From: Rhodanobacter sp. DHG33
GTDB taxonomy: Bacteria; Pseudomonadota; Gammaproteobacteria; Xanthomonadales; Rhodanobacteraceae
DNA: 64,000 nt
NCBI RefSeq assembly: GCF_014843005.1
Contig: NZ_JACYXM010000001.1
Coordinates: 558,001 to 622,000, forward strand
Reading direction: 5' to 3'
Shown: positions 1 to 7,705 of the stretch, in pieces
How the letters are laid out: each line of letters starts with the position of its first letter
Position numbering within the stretch: the first letter of the stretch is position 1
Notes under the pieces: model-generated
What the model was told of the DNA's origin: nothing
The model's input: the letters and a program-made list of their open reading frames with translations, nothing else
The model's database searches: none
Program-made: the position numbers and the translations under genes

Positions 1-464
1 CGCGCCTCGCGCACGCCCGTCTGCATGTTGAGGAAGTGGTAGAAGAAACCGTGGTAGCCGGCAGTGTCGTCTTCGCTGCCGTTCTGCGGCGCATTGGCAA
101 AGAAGCGCAGCGTGGTCAGGGTGCGCTGCACCGCCTGCTCGCGCGTGATGTAGCCGTGCTCCGCGCCGATGCCGTAGGCCGTCAAGCCGAAGCCGACGGC
201 GGCGACGGAGGAGAAGGTGTGGTTCGGCCACGAGTCCGGCACCAGCCCCGTATACGGATCGGCGCTCTGCCAGAACCAGTCGAAGGTGCGGTGTTCCAGG
301 TCGTCGATGAAAGCCCGCTGGTCGGGTGCCAGCGCCTGGTAGGTCAGGGTGTCGGGTTGCGGTGGCGCAATCGGTTGCGCCGCACGTGCAGGCACACCGG
401 CAACCAGAACCGCGAGAGCGGCCGCCGCGAAGACGCGCAGGCCGCGCCAAGGGGATGAAGACAT
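1..464 (-). CDS. Glucoamylase-family secreted protein (N-terminal part)
   Basis: The gene runs off the left edge, so about 154 N-terminal residues are visible. An N-terminal Sec signal (Arg-rich start, Ala/Val/Leu core, cleavage near VPARA-AQ, about residue 28) predicts export to the periplasm or outer membrane. The following stretch (FIDDLEHRTFDWFW, YTGLVPDSW, then a helix-rich segment ending YHGFFYHFLN) is the start of the glucoamylase/glycoamylase-like (alpha/alpha)6 family that acts on glucans. The ATG at 464 is the only start leading directly into the signal peptide. It lies 200 bp downstream of a TonB receptor and LacI regulator on the same strand, so a shared sugar-use role is likely. 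Substrate is not inferable from this fragment. Confidence 0.75.
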   Translation of the reverse strand, partial: MSSSPWRGLRVFAAAALAVLVAGVPARAAQPIAPPQPDTLTYQALAPDQRAFIDDLEHRTFDWFWQSADPYTGLVPDSWPNHTFSSVAAVGFGLTAYGIGAEHGYITREQAVQRTLTTLRFFANAPQNGSEDDTAGYHGFFYHFLNMQTGVREA

Positions 465-620
465 TCGAACCTCGTGTTGATGGAGTGGATCCATGGCTGC
501 ACCACGCCATGCCGACGCCACGGCACGTGCTCAGGCGGTCTCCATCACCGCCGCCGACAAACCCTGTCGATGAAAACCCGGTACACAGGCATCGCACCGA
601 CAGATGCAGCCCACATCTTG

Positions 621-657
621 CGTGAAGAAAGGCTGGGGCGCACCAGGCACCCCAGCC
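621..657 (-). terminator. Rho-independent terminator after the TonB receptor
   Basis: Read on the minus strand, GGCTGGGG (657-650) pairs with CCCCAGCC (638-631) across an 11-nt loop and is followed by TTTCTT. It starts 8 bp past the receptor stop codon, so the LacI-receptor transcript probably ends here and the glucoamylase gene has its own promoter. Confidence 0.7.
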
Positions 658-664
658 CGTGTCA

Positions 665-3600
665 TCAGAAGCTCAGCCCCATCGAGAGCTTGACCATGCG
701 CGGGTAGCCCGTGATGTCGCCGGTGGGGTTGTAGATCACCGGCGTGCGTTGCATCACGCCGTTCGAACCCCAGGTCTCCAGATAGTCGACGTAGTTGCTC
801 CAGTTGAACGCGTTGATCAGGTCGAAGCGCACGTAGGCGTTGAGGTTGCCGTAGAGCTTGAAGTTCTTGGTGGCCTGGAAGTCCAGGTCGCGGTAACCGA
901 AGATCTTGCCGCCGATCAGGAAGCGCCCGTTGCCTGGCGGCGCGATGGCCACCGAACGACAGCCGCTGCCGGCAATGCCGCCACTGTCCACCAGGGTACC
1001 CGTCGCTCCGTAGCAGGCGAGGTTGAGGTCGGGAACCGGCGTGGACAGGGTCAGCTTGGCGCCCAGCACGAAACCCCACGGACCGTCGAACGTGCCCGTC
1101 GCCACGAGGCGGTGCTTGGCCACGCCGGACGAGGTGAACGGGTAGTTGCCGATCGTCTCGTAGTCGAACGCGTACTGGTCGGTGGGATCGTTGTTGTCGT
1201 TGTTCTGGCTGGTGTGCGAGTAGGTATAGGCAATCGTCGCGCCCCAGTGTGATTCCTGCGTATAGGGCTTGTCGGCGGACAGCAGGATCTCGTCGGCATG
1301 CGTCTCCAGTCCGTTGTTGCCGATGATCAGGCTGCCGAAGCCGGGAATGCCGTTGCCCCAGGGCTGGCTGATGCAGCCGGCGCCGCAGCTTGCCCAGAAG
1401 CTGCCGTTCGGGTAACGGTTGCCCAGCGTGTACACCAGGCCATCGTAGCTGCGGATGTCGGTGAACGTCGCGCTGGTGTTCCAGTCGCCGATCTGGTTGC
1501 GCATGCCGATGCTGAACTGGTCGGAATACGGCGCCTTGAGGTTGTTGTTGACCATGTCGACTTCCTTGCCGGCCGTGCTTCCGGCCACCAAGGATTGCAG
1601 CGTCGAAATGTTGAGGTAGGCCGGGTTCCACGCATAGCAGCTGTTCACGCCGACCGTGCACGGCACGTCAGGCGTGTTGAAGAACAGCTGGGGCTGCGAC
1701 AGCACCGACTTGGTCTGCTCGACCTGCAGCGACTCGTACAGATCGCGGTCGTAGGAGCGGCCGATGCCGCCGAAGATCACGTGCTTCTGGTCGCCGTTGA
1801 TGTCGTACGAGAAGCCGAAGCGCGGCTGCCACTCGTTGGTCTGCGCGTGACGGTTGTGGCCGGTGCTGATGTAGTCGTTGACGTTCACGCCGCCCATCGC
1901 CAGCGTCTGCGCGTAGGTCTGTCCGGCCGGCGCGTTCGGATCCTGCATCTGGAAAGCCGACACGACGTTCGCGGGAGTCACGTAGTTGAGATAGGACGGC
2001 GTCTTCTCGTAATCCCAGCGCACGCCCACGTTCAAGGTCAGGTGGTCGTCCACCGTCCAGTCGTCCTGCACGTAGGCGCCGAACTGCTTGTCCGAGCTGG
2101 TCGCCGTCGGGTTCAAGCCCGGTGTGGGCGAACCGAACTGCACTTCGTACGGGATCGACTCCGTGCCGGCAGGCGTCACTGCGTAATTGAACAGCGCGTT
2201 CGAATCGCCGGAGTCCAACGCGGTGAGCTTCACGGCCTTGTACTTGAAGCCCATCTTGATGACGTGGTCGCCGTTCCATTCCAGGTCGTTGAAAGTCAGG
2301 TCGTCCTGGATCGCCGGCCCCTTCTGGCCCTTGTTCTGCTGGGCCAGTGGCGAGTTGCCCGTCACCACGATGGTCTTGTTCTGCTCGGCGCCGATCGGCG
2401 AATACAGGCTGCCGTCGCCGAGAATGATCGGCGTGGGCGCATAGAACGCGTCTTCGTAGGTGAACTGCAACCGGTTGAACCAACTGTAGGCACTGTGATC
2501 CCAGCGCAAGTCGACGCGCTTGTCGGTATTGACCGTGTTGAGTCCTGCCGTGGCGGTATTCGTGCCGCCGACGCCGCTGATGGAGGTCTCGTCGCGGTAC
2601 TTGCCGCTCAATTCGAAGCGATCATGGTCGGTGGGCTCGAAGTCCAGCTTGCCGAACCAGTCGTTCTCCTTGAACGGCAGGCTGGCCGGTCCCAGCTGCG
2701 ACTGCACGCTGGCCGGGAGATAGCTGGTGTAGCCGGTGACGCCGGGCACGACGGTGGTGGGACTGTCGAACTCCTTGCCCTCGTAGGCCACGTAGAAGTG
2801 CGCCATGTCCTTCACGATCGGGCCGCCGAAGTCGAAGCCGTAGTCCTTTTCGTGCGACGGGGTCTTGTAGTCCGCCGCCTGCTCGGCCGGCGTCTCGGCA
2901 CGCATGCGGGTGTTGGTGAAGCTGCCGAACACGTCGCCGTGATACTCGTTGGTGCCGGACTTGGTTTCGGCCGTGATGGCCGCCGAGGAAATCTGGTCGT
3001 ACTCCGCCTTGTAGTTGGAGGTGATGACCTTGTACGAACCGATCGCCAGCTGCGGGAACGGATTGCCCTGGCTGGCGTTCTGGCCGGTGATGCCGCCGGA
3101 GAGCACGTAGTTCTTCTGCCCGACGCCGTCGATGTACACGTTGATGTTGCTGCTGGCCTGGGCGCCGGAACGCAGGCTGGTGGTGCCGTCGGCGTTGCGC
3201 GTGAACACCATGCCCGGCACGATGTCGGCGAGCTCCAGGAAGTTGCGCGAAGCCTCCGGCAGCGCCGCGATGTCGCGCATCGAAACGATGTTGCCGACCT
3301 CGGACGTGGTCACTTCCGGGATGTCCGTGGTCACCGCGGATACCGACACGCCGCCCAGCGTCTTGGCATTGACCGGCGCCGCCGTGCTGGCCGCGGCGGC
3401 GGTCAGGTCGACCGTGCTGATCGAGGCCACGTTGAGCGTGATCGTCTTCTGCACGCCCGCGCCGGTCTGCACCGAGTAGGTGCCCGACGGCAGGCCGACG
3501 ATGGCGAAGCTGCCGTCCTTGCTCGACTGGGTGACGCGCGTCGCGCCGGTGGCGGTGTTCTTGACGGTGACGCTGGTGTTGGGCGCGGCATTGCCGCGCA

Positions 3601-3709
3601 GGGTGGCGTCGGATGTCTGCGCCATCACGATGCCGGGTGCCGACACCATCATGGCCGCGACGACGGCGGCCGGCAGCAAACGCTTCTTGAAAGACTGGTG
3701 ACTGCTCAT
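665..3709 (-). CDS. TonB-dependent receptor, Oar-like, with N-terminal carboxypeptidase-regulatory domain
   Basis: This 1014-residue outer-membrane receptor probably imports an oligosaccharide using TonB energy. A signal peptide spans residues 1 to about 31 (cleavage at VMA-Q). A CarboxypepD-regulatory-like beta domain covers about 34-110, a plug domain about 135-260, and the rest is a beta-barrel ending in Phe (MGLSF), as expected for BAM-inserted barrels. The ATG at 3709 overlaps the upstream lacI stop by 4 bp (ATGA), so the two genes are translationally coupled. The reading frame stays open far upstream through lacI, but only this start leads into a signal peptide. The size and Oar-type architecture are usual for Xanthomonadales sugar receptors. 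The substrate is unknown. Confidence 0.9.
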   Translation of the reverse strand: MSSHQSFKKRLLPAAVVAAMMVSAPGIVMAQTSDATLRGNAAPNTSVTVKNTATGATRVTQSSKDGSFAIVGLPSGTYSVQTGAGVQKTITLNVASISTVDLTAAAASTAAPVNAKTLGGVSVSAVTTDIPEVTTSEVGNIVSMRDIAALPEASRNFLELADIVPGMVFTRNADGTTSLRSGAQASSNINVYIDGVGQKNYVLSGGITGQNASQGNPFPQLAIGSYKVITSNYKAEYDQISSAAITAETKSGTNEYHGDVFGSFTNTRMRAETPAEQAADYKTPSHEKDYGFDFGGPIVKDMAHFYVAYEGKEFDSPTTVVPGVTGYTSYLPASVQSQLGPASLPFKENDWFGKLDFEPTDHDRFELSGKYRDETSISGVGGTNTATAGLNTVNTDKRVDLRWDHSAYSWFNRLQFTYEDAFYAPTPIILGDGSLYSPIGAEQNKTIVVTGNSPLAQQNKGQKGPAIQDDLTFNDLEWNGDHVIKMGFKYKAVKLTALDSGDSNALFNYAVTPAGTESIPYEVQFGSPTPGLNPTATSSDKQFGAYVQDDWTVDDHLTLNVGVRWDYEKTPSYLNYVTPANVVSAFQMQDPNAPAGQTYAQTLAMGGVNVNDYISTGHNRHAQTNEWQPRFGFSYDINGDQKHVIFGGIGRSYDRDLYESLQVEQTKSVLSQPQLFFNTPDVPCTVGVNSCYAWNPAYLNISTLQSLVAGSTAGKEVDMVNNNLKAPYSDQFSIGMRNQIGDWNTSATFTDIRSYDGLVYTLGNRYPNGSFWASCGAGCISQPWGNGIPGFGSLIIGNNGLETHADEILLSADKPYTQESHWGATIAYTYSHTSQNNDNNDPTDQYAFDYETIGNYPFTSSGVAKHRLVATGTFDGPWGFVLGAKLTLSTPVPDLNLACYGATGTLVDSGGIAGSGCRSVAIAPPGNGRFLIGGKIFGYRDLDFQATKNFKLYGNLNAYVRFDLINAFNWSNYVDYLETWGSNGVMQRTPVIYNPTGDITGYPRMVKLSMGLSF

Positions 3710-4785
3710 GAACTCCCCTCCAATTTCGTCGTCGATTCGACGCGCGATGGATTTTCTTGGTTGTGATGATTGAGATTCCGCCCCGATGCTCCCCCACAAG
3801 ACTCGCGCACGACGATGTCGCAGCCGAGCGTGTGTACCGATGCGGCCGATGACCCGGGGCGATTTATCAGGTCGGCCAGCAAATCCATGGCGTTCTTGCC
3901 CAACTCCGCGATCCGTACGCGCACCGTGCTCAACGGCGGCGTGACGTAGCGCGCGATCGGAATGTCGTCGAAGCCGACCAGGGCGATGTCGCCCGGCACG
4001 GCGATGCCGGCCTCCTTGAAGGCCTGCAGGCAGCCCACGGCCATCATGTCGTTGGCGGCGAACACCGCCTGCGGGCGCACCTTGCCGGACAACAGCTCGC
4101 GCCCGGCCAGGTAGCCGGAGGCCTCGCTGAAGTCGCCCGACACGATGCGCGGCGAGGTGCCCGGAACCAGCCGGGTCATCGCCGCGCGGAAACCCGCCTC
4201 GCGCTGCCGGGCGTCGAAGTTGTTCTTCGGTCCGGTGACGAAGGCGATGCGCCGGTGCCCCAGGCTGGCCAGGTGGCGCACCATCGCGTAGGTGCCGGCG
4301 AAGTTGTCGATGTTCAGCACCGCGGCGGCGCCGGCCTTCATGTCGCTGTTGAGCAGCACCGTGGGCAGGCTTTCCGGCAGGTTGGTTTTCAGGAAGGCCG
4401 CGTCCACGCCCGGCGAGGACAGGATCACGATGCCGTCCACGCGGCCCTGCATGGCGCGCAGCGCCGCCGCCGCGTCGTCCGCACCGTTGTGCGAACTGGA
4501 CACCAGCAGGTGCAGGCCGTGCGTGCGCGCCTCCAGGTCGATGCCGCGGATCAGTTCGGAGAAGAACTCGCCGTGCAGGTCGGGCATCAGCGCGCCCACC
4601 GTATGCGTGCGCTTGGTGATCAGGCTGCGCGCGGCGCCGTGGGGCACGTAGCGCAGGCGCGCGGCGACCTCGCGGATGCGCTGCTCGGTCGCGGGCGTTA
4701 CTCCGCCGACCCCGTTCAGGGCGCGCGACACCGAGGCCACCGAGACCTTCGCTTCGCGCGCTACGTCCTTGATGGTTACCGTCAC
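3706..4785 (-). CDS. LacI-family transcriptional regulator
   Basis: The product is 359 residues. Residues 3-50 form the LacI helix-turn-helix plus hinge helix (TIKDVAREAKVSVASVSRALNG), and about 60-330 form a periplasmic-binding-protein-like effector domain (VDGIVILSS, VFAANDMMAVG, ALVGFDDIPIARYVTPPLSTV). The C-terminal 25 residues (about 335-359), rich in Asn/Glu/Ser, lie beyond the usual end of the family. It overlaps the TonB receptor start by 4 bp, so the repressor is the first gene of its own receptor operon. An operator-like palindrome lies about 60 bp upstream, consistent with autoregulation. The effector is probably a sugar taken up by the receptor or released by the glucoamylase. Confidence 0.93.
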   Translation of the reverse strand: MTVTIKDVAREAKVSVASVSRALNGVGGVTPATEQRIREVAARLRYVPHGAARSLITKRTHTVGALMPDLHGEFFSELIRGIDLEARTHGLHLLVSSSHNGADDAAAALRAMQGRVDGIVILSSPGVDAAFLKTNLPESLPTVLLNSDMKAGAAAVLNIDNFAGTYAMVRHLASLGHRRIAFVTGPKNNFDARQREAGFRAAMTRLVPGTSPRIVSGDFSEASGYLAGRELLSGKVRPQAVFAANDMMAVGCLQAFKEAGIAVPGDIALVGFDDIPIARYVTPPLSTVRVRIAELGKNAMDLLADLINRPGSSAASVHTLGCDIVVRESCGGASGRNLNHHNQENPSRVESTTKLEGSS

Positions 4786-4841
4786 GTCCGCCGCCCTCCC
4801 CCGAGTTCGAGCCCCCGGACCGGACCGGGGGCGCGCACAAC

Positions 4842-4853
4842 GTAAACGTTTTC
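4842..4853. promoter_or_regulatory. LacI-type operator upstream of lacI
   Basis: The sequence GTAAACGTTTTC contains the perfect core AAACGTTT (4844-4851) with one asymmetric position in each flank. CG-centred A/T palindromes of this kind are typical LacI-family operators. It sits about 60 bp upstream of the lacI start in an otherwise GC-rich region, where it could block transcription of lacI and the receptor. Confidence 0.6.
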
Positions 4854-4965
4854 ATGCAGCCTTGTAAAGTGCCCCGCCGAGGCGCCCGGCGGACGCACGG
4901 AATGCCGGGCCAGAGCGGTCCGGCAAGTGATGAACGGTGGTTTGGCGCCGTTTCCGGGCGGTCGG

Positions 4966-5166
4966 CTACGGCTCCAGCAGCATCCCCGGGCGCGCGTCAC
5001 GCTGCGCCGCCACCAGCTTCTCCAGCACCGCGAGATCGGTGAGGGCGTGCAGGCTTTCCCTGCCCTGGGTTAGCCGGCTGTGGCGGGTCTGGTTGATCTG
5101 GGCCATCAGCAGGCTGCTCAGCTCGGCCTGCGTCAAATGCAGGTGCAGCACGATCATCGTGTCCAT
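4966..5166 (-). CDS. Small unknown protein divergent from XRE repressor
   Basis: A 66-residue hypothetical protein. The start at 5166 is preferred over an ATG 9 nt upstream because AGGAG then sits at the proper distance. The sequence begins MDTMIVLHLHLTQAEL and is mostly helical with hydrophobic repeats; it has no clear helix-turn-helix or membrane segment. It diverges from an XRE repressor and shares its control region, the arrangement of a repressor with its target or of a cro-like partner. No function can be assigned. Confidence 0.5.
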   Translation of the reverse strand: MDTMIVLHLHLTQAELSSLLMAQINQTRHSRLTQGRESLHALTDLAVLEKLVAAQRDARPGMLLEP

Positions 5167-5249
5167 TGCAGGCATCTCCTACGCCACGGCCGGTGCGTCC
5201 ATGCGTCCCCCGGCAGGAAACCCTCGGAATCCGCGGGCATGGACGCGCG

Positions 5250-5313
5250 ATAATTGCAACCCAAATTTGCGACTGTCAACCATGCTGATTTGGATATCTA
5301 ACATGTCGCAAAT
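5250..5313. promoter_or_regulatory. Divergent promoter/operator region with inverted repeat
   Basis: ATTTGCGAC (5265-5273) recurs in perfect inverted orientation as GTCGCAAAT (5305-5313), centres 40 bp apart, between the small minus-strand gene and the XRE gene. Minus-strand promoter elements are TTGACA (5279-5274) and CAATTA (5256-5251) at 17-bp spacing, so the left repeat lies inside that promoter. The half-sites are likely XRE operators. Confidence 0.55.
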
Positions 5314-5330
5314 GCAACACTCGCTCGTCC

Positions 5331-5714
5331 ATGAGCCCCAGAGCCTCCGCACCCCGCCATTTCGGGCAACGCCTCCACCAGGCGCTCGACCGCACGGCGA
5401 TTCTCCCGGGTCGGCAGCGCACTACCGCCTTGGCCAACCATTACGCCGTCGCCCGCGAAACCGCCCGCCTGTGGTTGGCGGGACGCGCCATGCCCGACAT
5501 CCACCGCCTGGTCGAAATCGCCGACGACTGCCGCGTCAGCCTCGACTGGCTCGCCACCGGCCGCGGCCCCATGGTGATGCCGCCCGGGGTGGGCGAACAG
5601 GCGCATGGCTACGACGTGCTGAGCGCCGACGAAAAGCTCCTGCTGCAGGCCGCCCGCAGGCTCTCGCCGCGCCGCCGCCAGGGCCTGCTGGCGCTGCTCG
5701 ACGTCCGCGACTGA
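5331..5714 (+). CDS. XRE-family (phage CI-like) transcriptional regulator
   Basis: This 127-residue protein has a lambda-repressor-like helix-turn-helix at about residues 28-80 (TTALANHYAVARETARLWLAG, then LVEIADDCRVSLDWLATGRG). A short C-terminal helical tail (LSADEKLLLQAARRLSPRRRQGLL) probably mediates dimerisation. It lacks the LexA-like autocleavage domain, so it is not an SOS-type repressor. It diverges from a 66-residue gene, with a pair of inverted half-sites in between. No other phage genes are present nearby, so it looks like a stand-alone regulator. Confidence 0.8.
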   Translation: MSPRASAPRHFGQRLHQALDRTAILPGRQRTTALANHYAVARETARLWLAGRAMPDIHRLVEIADDCRVSLDWLATGRGPMVMPPGVGEQAHGYDVLSADEKLLLQAARRLSPRRRQGLLALLDVRD

Positions 5715-5807
5715 AGCCGCGCGCCTGCGGCGGCCCGCCGCATTCGGACACCTAGCCGTCTAAACGCCCAAAACTGCGGCATAGAAGTTCTTTTCATGAA
5801 AAAGCGG

Positions 5808-5836
5808 TTGACAGGCCGAACAGGCATGCCTTAGGG
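5808..5836 (+). promoter_or_regulatory. Sigma-70-type promoter of the leu/ilv operon
   Basis: A consensus -35 box TTGACA (5808-5813) is followed after 17 bp by TTAGGG (5831-5836), a weak -10. It lies just upstream of the leader peptide start at 5845 and is the only good promoter seen before leuA. A start point near 5843 would leave the leader ORF with almost no 5' untranslated region, so either leaderless translation or a slightly different start point is likely. Confidence 0.55.
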
Positions 5837-5844
5837 TCGAACCT

Positions 5845-5982
5845 ATGTCGCATCGCAGCAGCCACCGCAACATTGCCGAAACGAACCGTCTCGCGACGGT
5901 CGCCGGCCTGCTGCAACTACGCGGCACCCTCCTTCTTGCCCTTGTACTCGTACTCCTTATTACCAACGGAGGTGCGGGCTGA
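5845..5982 (+). CDS. Leu/Val/Ile-rich leader peptide of the branched-chain amino acid operon
   Basis: A 45-residue ORF contains a run of control codons near its end: residues 29-39 read LLLALVLVLLI, with further Leu at 16, 22, 23 and 25. Such clusters just before an attenuator are the hallmark of leu and ilv leader peptides. The leucine codons in the run are CTC and CTT rather than the CTG favoured in neighbouring genes. The stop codon (5980-5982) falls beside the antiterminator strand, so ribosome position can decide RNA folding. No function as a protein is expected. Confidence 0.85.
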   Translation: MSHRSSHRNIAETNRLATVAGLLQLRGTLLLALVLVLLITNGGAG

Positions 5983-6059
5983 GGGCATGTGTCCAGGTAG
6001 CTAGAAAGAACCTGAAAACACCCAAAGAACCCCGCACCAGAAATGGAGCGGGGTTTTTT
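5971..6059 (+). promoter_or_regulatory. Transcription attenuator (antiterminator plus terminator)
   Basis: The terminator stem AACCCCGC (6028-6035) / GCGGGGTT (6048-6055) is followed by six T residues. GGTGCGGG (5971-5978), at the end of the leader ORF, is exactly complementary to CCCGCACC (6031-6038), which overlaps the terminator's left arm, so the two structures exclude each other. A small hairpin CAGGT/ACCTG (5994-5998/6010-6014) lies between. Ribosome stalling on Leu/Val/Ile codons would free 5971-5978 and prevent termination; completed translation would cover it and terminate transcription before leuA. Confidence 0.88.
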
Positions 6060-6097
6060 GTTGCCCTCGGCGCCGCACCCACACAGCGGAGCCAACC

Positions 6098-7687
6098 ATG
6101 GAAACCCAGCAGAACGACACGCAAAGCGATATCGGCGACGTAGCCGCCGAACACGTGCGCATCTTCGACACCACCCTGCGCGACGGCGAGCAGACGCCCG
6201 GCTTCTCGATGGACCGGCGCGCCAAGCTGCGCATGGCGCAGATGCTCGAATCGCTGGGCGTGGACGTGCTGGAGGCGGGCTTCCCGCAGGCGTCGCCGGA
6301 CGATTTCGCCGCGGTCGCGCAGATCGCCGGCATGCTCACGCAGACCACTGCCTGCGCGCTGGCGCGCTGCGTGCCGGGCGACATCGACAGCGCGGGCCGC
6401 GCGCTGGAATCGGCCAAGCGCTCGCGCATCCACGTGTTCCTGTCCACCAGCCCGCTGCACCGCGAGCACAAGCTCAACATGAGCAAGCAGCAGGTGTTGG
6501 ACACCGCCGTCGCCTCGGTGGAGCGCGCCATGCAGCTGGCGCACGAAGTGGAGTTCTCCGCCGAAGACGCGATGCGCACCGAGCCGGAATTCCTGGTCGA
6601 AGTGTTCAACGCCGCCGCCGCCGCCGGCGCCAGCACGCTGAACGCGCCGGACACCGTGGGCTACATGACGCCCACCGAAATCGCCGACCGCTTCGCCTAC
6701 CTCATCGCCCACGTCAAGCGCGGCAAGCACGTGGTGTTCTCCAGCCACTGCCACAACGACCTGGGCCTGGGCGTGGCCAACAGCCTGGCCGCCGTGAGCG
6801 CCGGCGCGCGCCAGGTGGAATGCACCATCAACGGCATCGGCGAGCGCGCGGGCAACGCCGCGCTGGAAGAAATCGTGATGGCGATGAAGGTGCGCGGCGC
6901 CTGGTTCAACACCGACACGCGCATCGACACCCGCAAGCTCTACCCCGCCTCGCGCCTGCTCAGCGAACTGACCGGGCAGAACGTGCAGCGCAACAAGGCC
7001 ATCGTGGGCGCCAACGCCTTCGCGCACGAATCGGGCATCCACCAGCACGGCATGCTCAAGCACCGCGGCACCTACGAAATCATGCGCCCGCAGGACGTCG
7101 GCATCGCCGAGACCAAGCTGGTGCTGGGCAAGCACTCCGGCCGCGCCGCGCTGCGCCAGCGCCTGCAGGCGCTGGGCCATACCCCCGACGAGACCGCGAT
7201 GGACGCGATCTTCGCGCGCTTCAAGACGCTGGCCGACAAGAAGCGCGAGATCCACGACGAAGACCTGGAAGCCCTGGCACTGGGCCACGACCCCGAAGCG
7301 CAGGGCCCGTGGCAGCTGGTGCAGCTGAGCACCAGCACCCACCTGGGCGGCAGCGCCTCGGCCTCGGTGAAGCTGCGCCACGCCGACGGCCGCGAAACCG
7401 GCGAAGCGGCAATCGGCGACGGCCCGGTGGATGCCGTGCTGCGCGCCATCGAACGCGCCACCGGCAGCGCGCTGGACGTCACCGAATTCCACGTGCGCGC
7501 GGTGAGCGCGGGCGGCGACGCGCAAGGCCAAGCCAACCTCACCGCACGCCACGCCGAGCGCAACTGGCGCGGCCACGGCATGAGCACCGACATCGTGGAA
7601 GCCACCGCGCAGGCCGCGCTGGCCATCGTCAACCGCATCGAACGACAGGCTCCGGCGCCCGCGCCGGCCATCGTCGCCCACCTGTAA
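6098..7687 (+). CDS. leuA: 2-isopropylmalate synthase
   Basis: LeuA condenses acetyl-CoA with 2-oxoisovalerate, the committed step of leucine synthesis. The 529-residue length fits the bacterial type. The TIM barrel starts with D24-TTLRDGEQ, with Asp/Arg catalytic residues, and includes HCHND (metal-binding His, about residue 215) and [10 protein letters not shown]. The region after about residue 400 is the regulatory LeuA dimerisation domain, ending with [13 protein letters not shown], so leucine feedback inhibition is expected. The gene is first in the operon behind the attenuator; the ATG at 6098 follows the terminator by about 40 bp. ilvE follows 18 bp downstream. Confidence 0.97.
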   Translation: METQQNDTQSDIGDVAAEHVRIFDTTLRDGEQTPGFSMDRRAKLRMAQMLESLGVDVLEAGFPQASPDDFAAVAQIAGMLTQTTACALARCVPGDIDSAGRALESAKRSRIHVFLSTSPLHREHKLNMSKQQVLDTAVASVERAMQLAHEVEFSAEDAMRTEPEFLVEVFNAAAAAGASTLNAPDTVGYMTPTEIADRFAYLIAHVKRGKHVVFSSHCHNDLGLGVANSLAAVSAGARQVECTINGIGERAGNAALEEIVMAMKVRGAWFNTDTRIDTRKLYPASRLLSELTGQNVQRNKAIVGANAFAHESGIHQHGMLKHRGTYEIMRPQDVGIAETKLVLGKHSGRAALRQRLQALGHTPDETAMDAIFARFKTLADKKREIHDEDLEALALGHDPEAQGPWQLVQLSTSTHLGGSASASVKLRHADGRETGEAAIGDGPVDAVLRAIERATGSALDVTEFHVRAVSAGGDAQGQANLTARHAERNWRGHGMSTDIVEATAQAALAIVNRIERQAPAPAPAIVAHL

Positions 7688-7705
7688 GCACGGGAACCTC
7701 AACGC

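Noticed and set aside
1298-3766. Long antisense frame over the TonB receptor (822 residues)
   Set aside because: A high-GC shadow rich in Val/Arg/Ala/His with no ribosome site; the same kind occurs opposite most genes (for example 13800-16652 and 46904-51736).
665-4855. A single 1396-residue frame spanning the TonB receptor and lacI
   Set aside because: The upstream 380 residues are the wrong frame of lacI. The receptor has its own ATG and signal peptide at 3709, coupled to the lacI stop.
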